Below, one piece after another: positions 27,301-41,762 of a stretch of DNA of 64,000 bases. The notes under the pieces were generated by a model that saw only the letters and a program-made list of their open reading frames with translations, was not told the origin of the DNA and searched no databases. Made by a program: the position numbers and the translations under genes. Positions within the stretch are counted from its first letter, which is position 1; each line of letters begins with the position of its first letter. The stretch is taken from contig NC_079332.1 in the NCBI RefSeq assembly GCF_029931775.1, positions 4,339,970 through 4,403,969 on the forward strand, in the 5' to 3' direction. The stretch comes from Euleptes europaea (taxonomy: Eukaryota > Chordata > Lepidosauria > Squamata > Sphaerodactylidae).

Positions 27301-28134
27301 CTTTGCCAGAACAACTTGTACATGTGGAGACACTGGGGAGAAGTTTCAAACGCGTCTCCAAAGACGTTTGCAAAGGTGCCCAAAAAGTGTCTCGGTCGGC
27401 TCTTTCCCAATTCCCTCACCATCCCTTCTTACCAGTATAAAAGTACAACTTTCATTTAAAAAACAAAACAAAACCCAAAACACTTTCCAAAGACACACGG
27501 GATCCCCTGTCCAGAAAGGCCCATTGCATCTGCTGGGATTTCACCTTCTCTCGCCCACTCAAAAGAGACAAGACGTGTCACAGGGACGCTTTCCCCAAAG
27601 GTGCGCGGTTGCCTGATGCAAACGAACCCCACTACCACTGGATACCCATTATATCAAGTCTCCAGGCCAAAAATTTGGTACACTTTATGGCAGTTCCCAT
27701 GTTCACATTTCACTAAGTGGTTCAAAAACCAAAAACCAAAATCAGACATTACGAGCGAGCCGTTTTTTTGAGCACGCGGCGTATTTCGGGTGCAGAATTC
27801 AAGCCATCTCGGCGCACAGCTTTGACTTTCAGGGCACGGCCTATAACTAGCCCTCCTGAGAGTGTGAAGAAAGCATTCCTCTCCGACCCACCCCTGCCTC
27901 CGATCCAGGGCCAAAACTCTCGTTCCTTTCAAAGGAGGCAGTTAGCAGAGGGCTTTCCATCACCCCTCCTGGGAATATCCCACCGCCGCAAGCCCCCTTA
28001 ATCCCTTAAAGTCGGCCTGCCAAGCTTCTGCGCCCCCCCCCCCTACGCTCTCGTTGCCCTTCAGCGGCGCTCTCCCGAAGAGCTCTCGGGCTTCTTGCCG
28101 ACAAAATTTCCATGACCCGTCCAGTGGCTTTTAA
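24398..28134. other. intergenic DNA between WFIKKN1 and RAB40C
   Basis: Mostly unique. I see a small cluster of ACTTCTCTTCAAA words at 24645-24695 and, at 26225-26375, a minus-strand fragment of the sauropsid repeat (TAAAGTGCTACTGGACTTGA). No exon-like block is evident. Confidence 0.4.
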
Positions 28135-31067
28135 AACAAGAATTTTTTTAATTTATATATATATATATATATATAAAAACATATCCGTTTTACGACGACA
28201 TTTACTGTACAAAGGAATTAAAAACAGAGGAATGGTACGAGTGTTGGAGAGCAGCTATAGATTCTAGTGTTCGATAACAAATCACATTCTCAAGAGTTGA
28301 AAAATTAAACAAAATAAAGGGGGGTCAGGCAGTTTAGCGTCGATTAGCACACATTCCAAAGAATCTCATTCCAAGCAGACGTGTTTGCCGGCAAACTGAA
28401 AATAAAGAAACAGGGAGGAATGTTCAGAGGCATTTTTAGGTGAGTCAGAGAAGCACGCGGGTGCAATTCAGAAGGAGACAGGCGGAGAGAAAACGCAGGT
28501 CAATCAAACGCGGCTTTTTACGACGCACGGCATCTTCCAACCTGCTGTAAGAACAAGGCCCGCGGCCCCCTCCTTCCGACCAAGTATGTACACAGCTGTA
28601 TTCCAACAGTGCGGGAACAATACAGGAGGATTTACAGCCCGCCAAGCGGGACTGGGGGCTCCCTGTCGTTCTTCAGAGAAAACAATGCACATGCTCTAGC
28701 TGTTTTGGGATGGGGCTATTTTAAAACCGAGGGTGGAAAGACGGGCTGCTTGGGCATCACCTGTTCGGTGCGCATCCCCAGAATGCCAGGCCATTGAGTC
28801 AGCGATCATCTCCTGCTCCATTTTGAGCAACTGGCAACAGGTGCCCCGTGCGGACATGCCCCGTAAATCTCTAGGCTTCCACGCCACTCGCCCTGGATTT
28901 GGCTCCGGCTTTGTTCGCAGCCGGGCGGAGATGCCGCCAAAGGCTTTCCCCTGCCCTTGACCTATCTCCTCATTGGTTTGTTTGAGCTCGCGCCAGCGGC
29001 GGGGCTCTGCAGCTCGCCTTTCATGCCAAGCGATCTCGGGGCGGTCCACGCGCCGCAAGCCGCGCGGGCCAGACCCCTGTCAAAGCACTCGGGCAGAACG
29101 GGCGGTCAGCTGCCCGGCGAGCATCCGGCAGCATCACGCCACCCATTCTGATCAGCGACGTGGCAGGCGGTCAACCCTTGCCCAGGTGGGAGGAGGCGCT
29201 CGGGAAGAGGTGTTCGCCTGGTCCGAGAGGACAGAAAAGAGGCAGTTGGCTGGGCAAGCAGAGAACTCCGGAGGCAACTCACACGCCATGCCTTTCATGG
29301 GCTGCAAGTTGACCAATCAAGTGTCTAAAGCCCCTCACCCATCTAGGTAGCTTTCCTTGCTACTGATGCTGGAGTGTATTTTCCACTAGGCTTCGCTAGG
29401 GCACTACTCACAACTTCAACCTGAGGACCAGCACCTCTCCAAAGCACCAGCAACTCCGAGAGCCTCCACCATCCAGGCGAACGGAGAACAATCCAGGCCA
29501 CCGCCAGGCTCGAGTAGACAAATGAATCCAAAGGGCACTGAAGGGGGAGATTCTCTACTCAGCATTCAGCAGAGCTTCCAGTTCACAAAAGGAAAGAGGC
29601 TGCCTGGGTTCTGGGTTTGACATCCCAACCCGCTCTGTTGCCTAGCATTGTCCGCCCAGGCCAAGAACCCTGCTCATTCTCTCTCTCTCTCGCATGCAAA
29701 CGGTCTTACAGCTCTCTGGAGCAACTTCCTTCAACAGCCCTGGGTGATTACGCAAGACTCTTGAAGAGAGGGAAAAAGTTAATCCAGAAAGTCTTGGATT
29801 TCTCTCGGGGGTTCCTTCAAGCTCCTCTCTCCTCTGCAGCCTAGGGAAGCCATAGAAACAGGACAGCTGAGCCAAACAGTAAGATCCGCAAAGGAAGCTG
29901 CTGGCTACCAAGGGACAGCCAAGAAGCACATGGGACCGACTCTGTTCTGCCAAGGAGCATATTCAGGAGTCCTAGATCTCTCCTCTGTCTCAGTACATAT
30001 GTCAAGCCAAAAAACAAAAAATATGAGCAGCATTTGGTGGCACGAGCGTTATTCCCCCCCCTCCCAATGCCCCAAGCTGTGACCCTCAGTTTTAGACATC
30101 CGGGCCAGCTAAACCTTTTCTCTTGAGGCTCTGGGAGAAAGGTCGCCTCCAGAGCAGCCCCTTTATCAGCCATTAACAAGCCCCAGATGTGGCCACGGCT
30201 CTCTCTTCCCCCACACCGCCTTGGTGACATCATTCAAAACCCTGTTCTCCTCCTCGCTACCCATTGGTGCCCGTGACCACGAACGTCTGGGGAAATCTAA
30301 GTCGGAGAACCACAGGAGCAGATCCCTCCTTCCTTTCACGTGTGGGAGAATAATTTTTTTAGAAAAGGGTCTCAAGAACAACCCTGTGCCTTTTATACAA
30401 TTCTCAGAATATTGGATCATTTTGCCCTTTGACCTCGGCCAGCCCCCCTCCCCTTTTAGCGAGCCCCAGGATTCAAAGTCCAGACCTTCTATTTACAAGG
30501 CTGTATAAAAAAATTTCCCTGATAGCCTCCCACCTCTTAAAAAAAAAAGGAATGGAAAGGAAAAAGAAAACCCCCTTTAAAAACAGTAGTGAGATATATA
30601 ATTCTTCTATAAATAGGTGAAAAATGTCAAGCGTCCTGCATCCTGTGGATTTCCTGCCGGGTTGAATTTCCAGGTCATTGGCTACTTGGTTTGCTCCGAC
30701 GGCCACAGCACCAGCAAATTCCGCTCAGGAGCCCAAGGGTTAAAGTCGCAGCACAAAGTCTTGCCTATCCCCCCACCCCCAAGTCTGAGGAAGATTCATC
30801 CCCCCCACACACATACACTCCAGCACAGTCATTCCTCCCAAGCAAGGTGAGGGCGAGACCTACAGCATTGTGGGAAAGGATGGCTTGGCGCGACGCGGGG
30901 ACCCCGCTGGCCGAAGGCCTGGGCACAAGCTCTCTGACAGCCCCGTAAGCACCGCCGGCAAACCCACGTCAGAAAAAGATCCCGCCGGAATGAATTCCCG
31001 GATGAGGTCCCGGTGAGCCGGCCTCGACGCGTGTTCAGAGGGAGATGCGCCCCCCCCCACCGGCTCG
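28135..31067 (-). promoter_or_regulatory. RAB40C: probable RAB40C 3' UTR
   Basis: Almost repeat-free sequence follows the RAB40C stop for about 2.9 kb and ends in an A/T-rich block. There the minus strand reads TGTACAGTAAATGTCG, a (TA)n run (28157-28176), then ATTAAA at about 28151-28146, a usable polyadenylation signal. Absence of SINEs over 2.9 kb, in a window where they are dense, supports an exon. The end is inferred. Confidence 0.5.
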
Positions 31068-31348
31068 CTAGGAGATCTTGCAGTTGTTACGCGAGCAGTT
31101 CTGCGGCGGGCTCTGGGGCGGGCGGATGGACTTGGAGCGCTTGAGGCTGTTCCCTTTGCTGCCGCCCCCGCCCCCGCTGCTGGCCAAGGAGTAGGAGCGG
31201 CCGTGCATCATGACGGCGTTCATGCCATTGGCCATGGAGAAGGACTTCAGGTGGCTCTTGATGGTGACAGGGAGGGGCAGCTTGTCGATCAGGTGGACGG
31301 GCGTGCAGGAGACGATGGCGCGGCAGCAGAGGTCTTGCAGGCTGAACA
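31068..31348 (-). CDS. RAB40C: RAB40C last coding exon (SOCS box)
   Basis: 281 bp: [15 protein letters not shown] onward, a Gly5 run, and [10 protein letters not shown] followed by TAG. Acceptor CACCCCAG. Confidence 0.97.
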
Positions 31349-34300
31349 CTGGGGTGGGGGTGGCAAAAGGGACAGAAAAGCACACCGTTAAAGCTGAGTG
31401 CAACCGCCACGCGGGAGATTTCCACTTGGCTGAGGATGGATTCCAGTACAGCACATTGGTAAGACTGGAACCCACAACTCTCAAGATGCAACATCTGATT
31501 TTGCAACATCTCTTCTCCTCCAACTTACTTTCGTGCATTTTTATTCACCAAAAAAAGCGTGAGAGATGGGTGTGAGCAACGTTTCACCCCCTGGTTGGTC
31601 ACTGATTTTCCTAACCGCCCCAGAATCGGTTTGGACATGTATTTCACAAGATTCATCCCTGCAGCTCTAGCGCGGTCTCCCCTCCAGTGCCAGAACCTCA
31701 AATTTCACACCCTTTCATCCATTTGCCACAGACTCCTTGCTACAGGACCTGAATCTCTTCCACAAAAAATCTCGAGGGCACCCTGTGAGGTTTTGCGCTG
31801 GGTGCCAAACGTGCAAGAAACCTCGGGCTTGTGGCCAATCCCGCTTTCCCAGAGACCCCTGGAGCCGTGCCACCCTAAGCTGCTTGGTTGACCCGTACTG
31901 TCAAGCTGGCTTCAGTAGGTTTCCCCCTCCCCCTAAAATGTGAGTCTGAGGGATGAAGAAGAAGAGTTGGTTTTTATATGCCGACTTTCTCTTCCACTTA
32001 AGGAAGAATCAAACCGTCTTACAATCACCTTCCCTTCCCCTCCCCACAACAGACACCTTGTGAGGTAGGTGGGGCTGAGAGAGCTCTAACAGAGCTGTGA
32101 CTAGCCCAAGGTCACCCAGCTGGCTTCATGCTAGGCATGGGCAAACAAATCCAGTTCACCAGCTTAGCTTCCGCCGCTCATGGGGAGGAGTGGGGAATCA
32201 AACCCGGTTCTCCAGATCAGACTCCACCGCTCCAAACCACTGCTCTTAACCACTGACAGACACACTGGCAAGTTAAAAGGAACAGCTACTACATAGATCT
32301 CTAGAAACATACAGCACATCTGGACAATTTGCAATACGACTGAAAGCAGGATCATGCTGCGGTCGTCTTGTTTGGGGGCTTCCTAGAGGCACCTGGTTGG
32401 CCACTGCGTGAACAAACAGCGGGACTTGACGGACCTTGGTCTGATCCAACAGGGCTGTTCTTATGTTCTCAAGGCCATGGTGCATGAAGCACAGAACCAA
32501 GAAGCCCCCGTTCGACCCCATCGGAAGTGACTGCACTCTTCCCATTCTCCACATGTCTTTCGGCTTTCGATATGCACCCCACAGCTCTGTTCCCGACTAT
32601 CTCCCCATTTCACAGATGAGGAACTGAGGAAGAGAAAAAAGCGACCCGCTCAACAGAGCTTCAGAGCTGGGAACAAGCCCCAAATCTCTGCCTGATTCAT
32701 ACAGCCCTGCGTTAAAATGGGTTTCTGGGGCCTTTGTCAGCATAATTTATGCCCCCCCCCCCACGGCTGGCGGGAGGGAAGGAAGGCCGACTGGCTGGCG
32801 GAGTCTTGTCTGCGGAAGACACACCGCATATCAATTCCCTTCCAGACAAAGCCCTCGAGACTTGCAATTAAACCGCAAGAGGGCTTTCCCCCCGGCTGAA
32901 CATTCAATAAAAAGGGACCAGCTCGGTCTGGAGGTGAGCAGACGCACCGCGCGCCTCGGGACAGACAGCATTCCAGTTTGCCGAGAGCGCCAGCCCCGGC
33001 AACCTGAGGCAAACAGCCCTGAACTCTGACCCCCTTCCCACAGCTGGACAGGGACCTCGTGCACAAAACCAGCACGCACCCCTGAGAACCCGAGGCCCCC
33101 GACTCTTTTTTTTTATGCCCAAGCACAGAACACCTGCTTCGTCGAGTACAACCGGTGGAAGGCGGCCAGGTTTGCTTCGAGGAGACGAGCACGTTACCAC
33201 ACCCACTACTTTGCGGATCAGCTTCCTTCGGGGAAAACCTGGCACCTGACTGCAAGAGATGCTGAAAGCTCTCAGCCCGCTATGAACTCCCTGCGTAAAC
33301 AGCGCGGCCCAAAGGAAGCAGTCCTTCTTCTATGGGAGAGCAGGAAATGTTTCAGGAAGCGGCTATGATTTTTTAAATGGGGTTAGGACCAATGCAAGCT
33401 CAGTCTTTTCTACTTGCGAGAGGGAAACCTCGCAAGCATCAGCCCCGCACTGGGGGATATTTAAGGAGTGGGCTCTCTCTCTTTTTTATGACCGAAGAGG
33501 CCAAGACCAAATGCCCTATGCTTCTCCCGTAGCAAGCCTCTAGTGCCCTCTTCTGGTGGCAAAGAGCAGACGCGTCTCACAGTCAGGACCAGGAAACTTG
33601 GAACACATGAATGCATGTGGTTCCCCTTCTTGGGGTTCCCCTTCCAGTGCCTGAGAAGTGGCATTTGCAGGCTCCCAGTTCATACAGGTGACAGGGGGTG
33701 ACCCGATCCATAGTGCAGTGGTCCCCCCCACCAACCCCCCATAATCTCTTGGTAAATGGGCAGTCTAAAGAGCATGCAGCTTCAATCCAGATTGAAAGTC
33801 ATCTGGGGGGGGGGTAATCAGCATGCAGCCCAACTACTTAGGGAAGGGGCCGGGGCTCAGTGGTAGAGCCTCTGCTTGGCATGCAGAAGGCCCCAGGTTC
33901 AATCCCCGGCATCTCCAGTTAAAGGGACTAGGCAAGTAGGTGATGAGAAAGACCTCTGCCTGAGACCCTGGAGAGTCGCTGCCAGTCTGAGTAGACAATA
34001 CTGACTTTGATGGACCAAGTGGGGTCTGATTCAGTATAAGGTATCTTCATGTGTTCATGTAGCTGCCTTATACTGAATCAGACCATCACGGTCCATCAAA
34101 GTCAATATTGTCTACTCAGACCGGCAGCGGCTCTCCAGGGTCTCCGGCGGAGGTCTTTTACATCACCCACTTGCCTAGTCCCTTTAACTGGAGATGCCAG
34201 GGGTTGAACCTGGGACCCTTCAGCACACCAAGCAGACACTCTACCACTGAGCCAAGGTCCCTCCCCTAAGTAGCTTGCCTGTATGCTGATCACCTCCCCT

Positions 34301-37300
34301 CAGATGACTTTAAATCTGGATCAGCTCTGGAGTGGAAAAGAGACCGGGACGGAAAGGCGGCCACTCTCTTCTATAAACAACCCTTGCAGGAAGAATAAAG
34401 CCCCCCTCTCTCCGCTCACGTCTCAGATGGTCGCTGCTAGGAAAACCTGTTTCGCAGATCTCCCTATGTACCACCTACAGTAGTTTGAGAATTATCTATC
34501 CTGCATTAAGGATATCGACAAAACTCCCAATGAGCAGAATCCAGGAGATAGGCAGCTTTGTTCCAAAAGGATGCTTCGTGTCCAAACACTAAAAATAAAG
34601 ATGAGCACAAACTGACCCAATAAATGTTAAGCCGACAACCAGGTTAAGCAGACTGTGTGTGTGTGTTAAGTGCCGTCAAGTCGCTTCCGACACATGGCGA
34701 CCCTATGAATCAAAGTCCTCCAAAATGTCCTCTCTTTGACAGCCTTGCTCAGATCTTGCAAACTGAGGGCCGTGGCTTCCTTTATTAAGTCCGTCCATCT
34801 CTTGTTGGGTCTTCCTCTTTTCCTGCTGCCCTCAACTTTTTCTAGCGTTATTGTCTTTTCCAGTGACTCTTGTCTTCTCATAAGGTGACCAAAATACGAC
34901 AGCCTCAGTTTAGTCATTTTAGCTTCTAGGGTCCGGTAAGCAGACCACATTGAGCTTAAAAGCACTGGAGTGAAAATGTCTTCGACACATCAGAAAGACG
35001 AAGCGGCTGGGGAGGCCGCCTGGATTACAATGAAGGTGGCAAAACAAGATCAGAGGAGGCTAGGGAGACAGAGTCAGTATTGGACAGATACCGACGCTCA
35101 AACTGGCTTTTATAAGGAAGGCAACTCAACAATTGAATCAAACAGAGGGGACAACGGGCGACGTTCTAAGGCTACATGAGTAGGGGTTATAGATATTTTA
35201 GATACAATGTGAGACAGTAGATATGACTAATACTTTAAAAATCTATGTGGATCAGTGTTAATTGTAGTAGGTACGGAACTGTTATAACTATATAATGAAA
35301 ATACAGGTCAAGCAACTAATCAAGGCTCATATTCAAAATATCTTATTAATCAAGTTATTTAGATAAAACTGCAATTAACAACAGCTTTGGGAACACCAGT
35401 TAAATTAGTTAACTTTATAATTGTCATAGAAGGGGATATTAGGGGGTTATGGTAAAGGCTTGAGTTAACTTGGGCACAGGCAAAAATATGAATTGTAAGA
35501 TTTTCCCTATCTGTCTTTCCCCCTCCATACCCCTTATTAAAAAAATCAATAATAATAATTTAAAAAAAAACATCGTTGAGAGACCCAAGAGCTTTTTAAC
35601 GCATAGCCAACTTTGCAGTCTCTGTCCTAGCAGGCTAGCAGCTACTCAGAACTCGAACTGACCCCCACTCAGCCGCCTCTAGCACCGCCCGGCAGAGGCG
35701 GCGTGTACCCCAGCGCGCCGTTCGAGAAGAGCGCCCGCTCACCTCGGTTGGGCCGCCAGATCTTCTCCATGCCGTGCCTCATGAGCACGATGCGGGACAG
35801 CTCTGTGAAGGACTCGATCACGTTGAAGTTGCACAGGGGGCTGACCTCGAAGAAAGTCATGCAGTTTTTCTCGGCGTAGGACCGGGCCTGCTCCGTGGGG
35901 ACCTGCCGCTTGAAGGCCAGGTGAAGCCGATTGCCGACCAAGATGCGAGGCACACCCGGGGCATGCTTTGTAAAAAGAAAAGGAAAACGCATCTTGGAAG
36001 GACGTCTGCATTTCCGCTGACACCCAAGGTCGCCTTCTAAGTCCTCTTACTCTGGAAATAGGGCCATTCAGCACCTCTTACCCACACAGTCCTGGTACTC
36101 AACTAAAGTTCCTCACTGGTTTGTGTAACTCACAGAGGCTGGCGCAGACTGATAGGGGCAGTGCAGCCTGCAGATCTTGGCCTCTTTGAGAAAAGAGGCA
36201 CTTTTCCTCTGAGCGTGTCCTGGATGCTGCCAGATCCAGAAACCCAGTGTCTGGACACGGGCTGACCCTGACATACTGCTAAGCAATTCGGGGGAAATGG
36301 AGACTTGGGGCTGCCTAAAACCGCAAACAAGCACAAACCCACGCTTCAGGTCATATTTTGCACACACACTCTCTCTCTCGAAGCATTAGCTTCCCCTTCC
36401 TCACGAAGCAAGGCAACCCTGATAATGAAGAAGAAGAGTTGGTTTTTATATGCTGACTTTCTCTACCACTTAAGGTAGAATCAAACCGGCTTACAATCAC
36501 CTTCCCTTCCCCACAACAGACATCCTGTGAGGGAGGTGGGGCTGAGAGAGTGTGACTGGCCCAAGGTCACCCAGCTGGCTTCGTATGTAGGAGTGGGAAA
36601 ACCAACCCGGTTCACCAGATTAGCCTCCGCCACTCATGTGGAGGAGTGGGGAGTCAAACCCGGTTCTCCAGATCAGACTCCACTGCTCCAAACCACCACT
36701 CTTAACCACTGCACCACGCTGGCTCCGCCCCCCACTCCAACCCCACAACAGAGCCAATGCTGGACCCAACCACTAAGGTTTAGACTGAGTTCTCACTGGG
36801 GTGATCAACCAGTGTCCGGCCTGCCTATAACAGACTGTGGATGCAGACTCGCGCCACTGAACACTCCTGCGAGGAAATTAAACACCCTGCATGGAGAAAA
36901 CACACACATCAGGGCCAGATTAGCCTAGCGCCTTCTCCCTCAATTGCTAGTGTTCAAAGTGCGAGGAATCTTTTCTCTTTGGGGAAGGGAGAATTGAGGA
37001 GCCGTCACATCGGCTTCTGTCTGCGATCTGGAATGGCCCAGCACGCCATCGCCTCACTGAGAAGTTGGTTTTAAGGAGGAGGGGCTTCTATCCCCCCCCC
37101 AACAGGAAACAAAGACACTTCTTCGTCTACAAGGGGCATTTGTAAACACTTTCCATCTGATCTGTCAATCCTGATAAATGCTGGGTCGCCTGGCTGCTGA
37201 ATGCTCCTTCAAGGCTACGGTCTTACCCTGCCCAAACATTCTGCCATGTGCCAAACCAGAGCAATAAGTACACAGAGAACCCCAAAACTGTGGTTCCCCC

Positions 37301-40300
37301 CTGAGCCAGGTGTCGAACACCCAGACGGCTTAAGGCAACCAGTGCAGATTTTGCCGTCCTTACCTCGTCTATCTCTTTGATCCACCGGTCGATGCCGTCA
37401 AAGGACCAGCGATTGGTGATGTCATATACCAAGAGGATCCCCTGTGCGGAGCAGAAGAAATCGTTTTCAGGTTTCAAGATGGACCTGGGGAGACGGCTGA
37501 CCTGCCAAGGGGTTCTTCCAGAATGCCTCCGTCTAACCAACGGGGCACTGGCAGCCGCTGAGCTACGTGGAGCGGCAGGCCCCGTTGGGTGTGGAGGAGA
37601 AGTCTGCTGGGAAAAGGCAGGCTCCGCCCCCACTCCAACCCCACAACGGAGACGTTTGCGAGTGGACAACAGTGAGCCAGAAGGAGTGACAACGTGAGTC
37701 TCTGTATGGCAGACTCCAGGGTTCCAAAACACACAGTCGCGTACACTCATCCGGCATACCAGATGCGTGGCTTTAGAAGAGCTCCCTGATGCGGCCAGTT
37801 GTGAATCTACCACTGCCTCTATAACTGTGACTCGAAAGGGATGCTACCAGAAAGGCAGGGAGGCAGTTTTGGAATTCTGGATGTCAGAATTTGGAGGATG
37901 GGAGTCAAAATCCACTGTGCCTTCTACCTACAAGAAGCATCTAGCTATGCTCCTCCGTTCTCATAGATCACAGAATCAAAGAGTTGGAAGGGACCACCAG
38001 GGTCATCTAGTCCAACCCTCCTGCACAATGCAGGAAATTCACAATTACCTCCCCCCCACACCCCAGTGACCCCTACTCCATGCCCAGAAGATGACCAAGA
38101 TGCCCTCCCTCTCAAGAACTGCCCAAGTTCATAGAATCAGCACTGCTGACAGATGGCCATCTAGCCTCTGCTTAAAAACCTCCAGGGAAGGAGCGCTTAC
38201 CACCTCCCGAGGAAGACTGTTCCACTGAGGAACCGCTCTGTTAGAAAATTCTTCCTAGACAGAAATTCATTTAATTTCAACCCGTTGTTGAAATTTGCTA
38301 GATTTTTCACAGCTAAACTTTCCCCTCATAACTGGACAGCTTCGATTCAACTCTAGCAAAGAACTTTAAACTTGAAGTGGGATGGGGGGGGGGAGTCAGA
38401 GCTCGGCATAGCGAGCCCCAGGAAAGGGATTGCTCCTTTTTCTCAGGCCGTAAGACAAAATCTCAAACTAGGTCGACAGCTCACGGAAGAACAACTGCCT
38501 GGCGATTGCTCAAAAATCTGAAAAACTCCTTCAGTCCTGTCCAAGTACTTTTAGACGTTAACAAACCAATACGCTCTGGTACCCAGTGATGACTGGGGGG
38601 GAAAGGAACAGAAATTAACATATATAAATCGTTGACAGCATTTACCTGAGCTCCTCTGGAGTAGGACCGAAAAATGGTGCAGAACCTCCCTTGGCCAGAT
38701 GTGTCCCTGGAACAGAAAAACACAGCAAACGTAAGATCTCCTTATTCTCTCTAGAATGCGTGGAAGGCTTTCAAAGGCTCACACTTGGAAAATTTTTATT
38801 AAGGACGTCTACAGCATTCGAGGAAGAGCCCCGTGGTGCAGAGTGGTAAGCTGCAGTACTGCAGTCCAAGTTCTACTCACGACCTGAGTTCGATCCCAAC
38901 AGGAGTCGGTTTCTGGTAGCTGGCTCAAGGTCGACTCCGCCTTCCATCCTCCCGAGGTCAGTAAAATGAGTACCCAGCTTGCTGCTGGGGGTAAAGGGAA
39001 GATGACTGGGGAAGGCACTGGCAAACCACTCCGTAAACAAAGTCTGTCTAGTAAACGTCGGGATGTGACGTCACCCCATGGGTCAGGAATGACCCGGAGC
39101 TTGCACAGGGGACCTTTACCTTACCTTTACAGCATTAGAGAGTGACAGCTCTTGTGTTCGCTGTTGACATATACAATATTTTAATATATTCTTTGTTTCA
39201 GTGTGGCTGATTTTGTCCACAATCAATATGCCAGGTGTTAAGGGTTTTAAGCATAATTGGGAGTCTCTTTGGATACGAAGTCTTCCAGAGCGCATTCTAC
39301 CGGTAGACAGAAATTATAGCAGATGTCTCGGTGCCCTGGCGAAACCCACCTTCTCTCTCTCTTTAGCACCTCAGCGCCCACAACCACCTGTGCCTAAAAT
39401 CCCGTTTGGAAGTTCTTCTTGAGCTCTGCGTGCGAATTCTCTGCCCCTTCTCGCCGAGCCCCTCCGACAGGACATGTTACGGGGGGATGAGATGCTCACC
39501 AGAACACAGGGCTTAGCTTAGTTTAACCTCTGGACTACCGGTACGGCCCAGTAAATGCCGTATCAGATATGGAGACCACCGTTCAAATCCCTTTGACGTT
39601 TTCAATTTGCTGATGGCCAGCTTCTTCTTTAGCTGTTGTTGTTTTTTTGCTAGATTATCTGGATAGGTCTGGCCATGCCAGTTTCAATACCGTGGGTTAT
39701 TTCTAGTAGTTTCTGTAATACCTTTCACAGCTGCTGGGCTTTCCTAATTCTACGCTGCTTTACCGCGGTGTGTTTTGGAGCTTCATGTGGTGTTTTATAT
39801 TTTTCCTGTTTTCCACTTCACCACAGGTCCCAGCAAGTATTACTTCTGGCACAAGGGCAGTGCCAGCAACCCCTGAAATACAGAGACGAGGTCCAACCTT
39901 TGCAAACGACTTTCTGTGTTGACTTATCCCTGGTCACGACTGCTCGGCCTCACTTCCCCATTGAACGACAACCGTGCCCTGCGTCCCCAGCCATAGCACA
40001 GGCTGTCGACCGCCTTTACAAATACGGCGCTTTCACTGCGCAAACAGCAATTACTGTGAGGAGTTTATACCCGTGTGCATCTACAATTTTGCCAGATGCA
40101 TACTGCGGCTGTTTGCTTATGCAACTTCGATAAAGAACCCCTCGCCTATGGGAGAATTACCTGTTGCTAAGTTTATGTAGCCTAGGTGAGAATAAATTCT
40201 GACCCTTCCCCTCCCATATGAACATATATGAAGCTGCCTTATACTGAACCAGACCCTTGGTCCATCGAAGTCAGTACTATCTACTCAGACCGGCAGCGGC

Positions 40301-41730
40301 TCTCCAGGGTCTCAGGCAGAGGTCTTTCACACGATCTACTTGCCTAGCCCCTTTAACTGGAGATGCCGGGGATTGAACCTGGGACCTTCTGACTGCCAAG
40401 CAGATGCTCTGCCACTGAGCCACAGCCCCTGCCCTGCCAAACAGTGTCATTAAAGACATGCACCAAGGTACATGGGCAGAAGGGCTAGTACATTTTTTTG
40501 TGGGCTCATGACCTTATTTGAGCCAGCATGGTGCAGTGGTTAAGGTGGTGGGCTAGGACCTGGGAGACCCAGGTTTGAATCCCCCCTCGCGCCACGGAAG
40601 CTTGCTGGGGGACCTTAGGCCAGTCACACACTCTCAGCCCTCACCCTGACTAGTATTTGGACGGGAGGCCTCCAAGGAATGCCAGGGTCTTGACGCGGAG
40701 GCAAGCAATGGCAAACCATCTCCGAACATCTCTTGCCTTGAAAACGCTACCAGGTTGTCGTAAGTCAGCTGTGGCCTGGCAACGAACAAACATTACCTTG
40801 TTAGACCTAGTTGCAAGGCTGGCTTAGAACACAGGTCTTTGGTCGGGGCTGTTTTCTTTCTTTGTTATAAAACAAATCTAGAGACCGTCTCTGGGTACAG
40901 AGAGTTCTCAGCTCGTGACTTGGGCTATGCTTCCAAGACGAGATTACTCGCTTCCAGCCAGAAAGAAGGCCTCTTTGGGTCCAGTGCATGGCGGCTACCC
41001 CGGAGCCCCACGACACCCCATGCAATGTTTAGGATTCATCAAGGAGCACAGCATGTTCTGTCGTAAACAGACGCAGGCTGACCGAGGCCACCAGCTGCCC
41101 CACGGCCTTTGCGTGGGTCAACGGCACGCCCTCGCGTTTATTTAAAAGTGGCCGCTCACCGAGGGGAGCCTGCAGACATCTGCGATGTGGTGCGGAGTGC
41201 CGCACTGACCTGCTGAAGTGCAAGCTGCGGTCCGGTCGGCTGCGGAGCACGCTGGCAGCGTCTCCGGCCCCGCTGCGCTTCCTGATCCAGGCGGGGTGTG
41301 CACGACAAGCAGCTGGAAGCCCCATCCCCCCCGTATTAAATTGCCCAGGCTTTCCGCGAAAGCGAGCCGGAGGGACGACGAGTTCCTAAACATTACGCAG
41401 CAACACGCCCTCAAAACACAGCTCTCATCACTGGATATCTACAGGGTTCTGATTCTAGGAAATGTTGTCCTTCAGACACCTGCGTGCAGTTTTTGGAGCA
41501 CTCTTCTCACATATGTAAGTGTCAAGCGCCAGCCGGGAAGTTATGTAACCTCTGCCAAAGCAGTTTTTCTGCACACTACAGGCTCGCTACATCAGAGGGC
41601 ACTTTCACACATGCTGAATAACGCACGTTCAATCCATCCACTTTCAATGCACTTTAATGGTCGTTTGCAGGTAGATGTTGAAGAAGAGGAAGAAGAGGAA
41701 GAGGAAGAAGAAGAGGAAGAAGAGGACAAG

Positions 41731-41762
<32 letters not shown>

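Noticed and set aside
33847-34266. Two independent SINE insertions tail to tail
   Set aside because: The inverted symmetry runs past both SINEs into unique sequence, so one inverted duplication explains it better.
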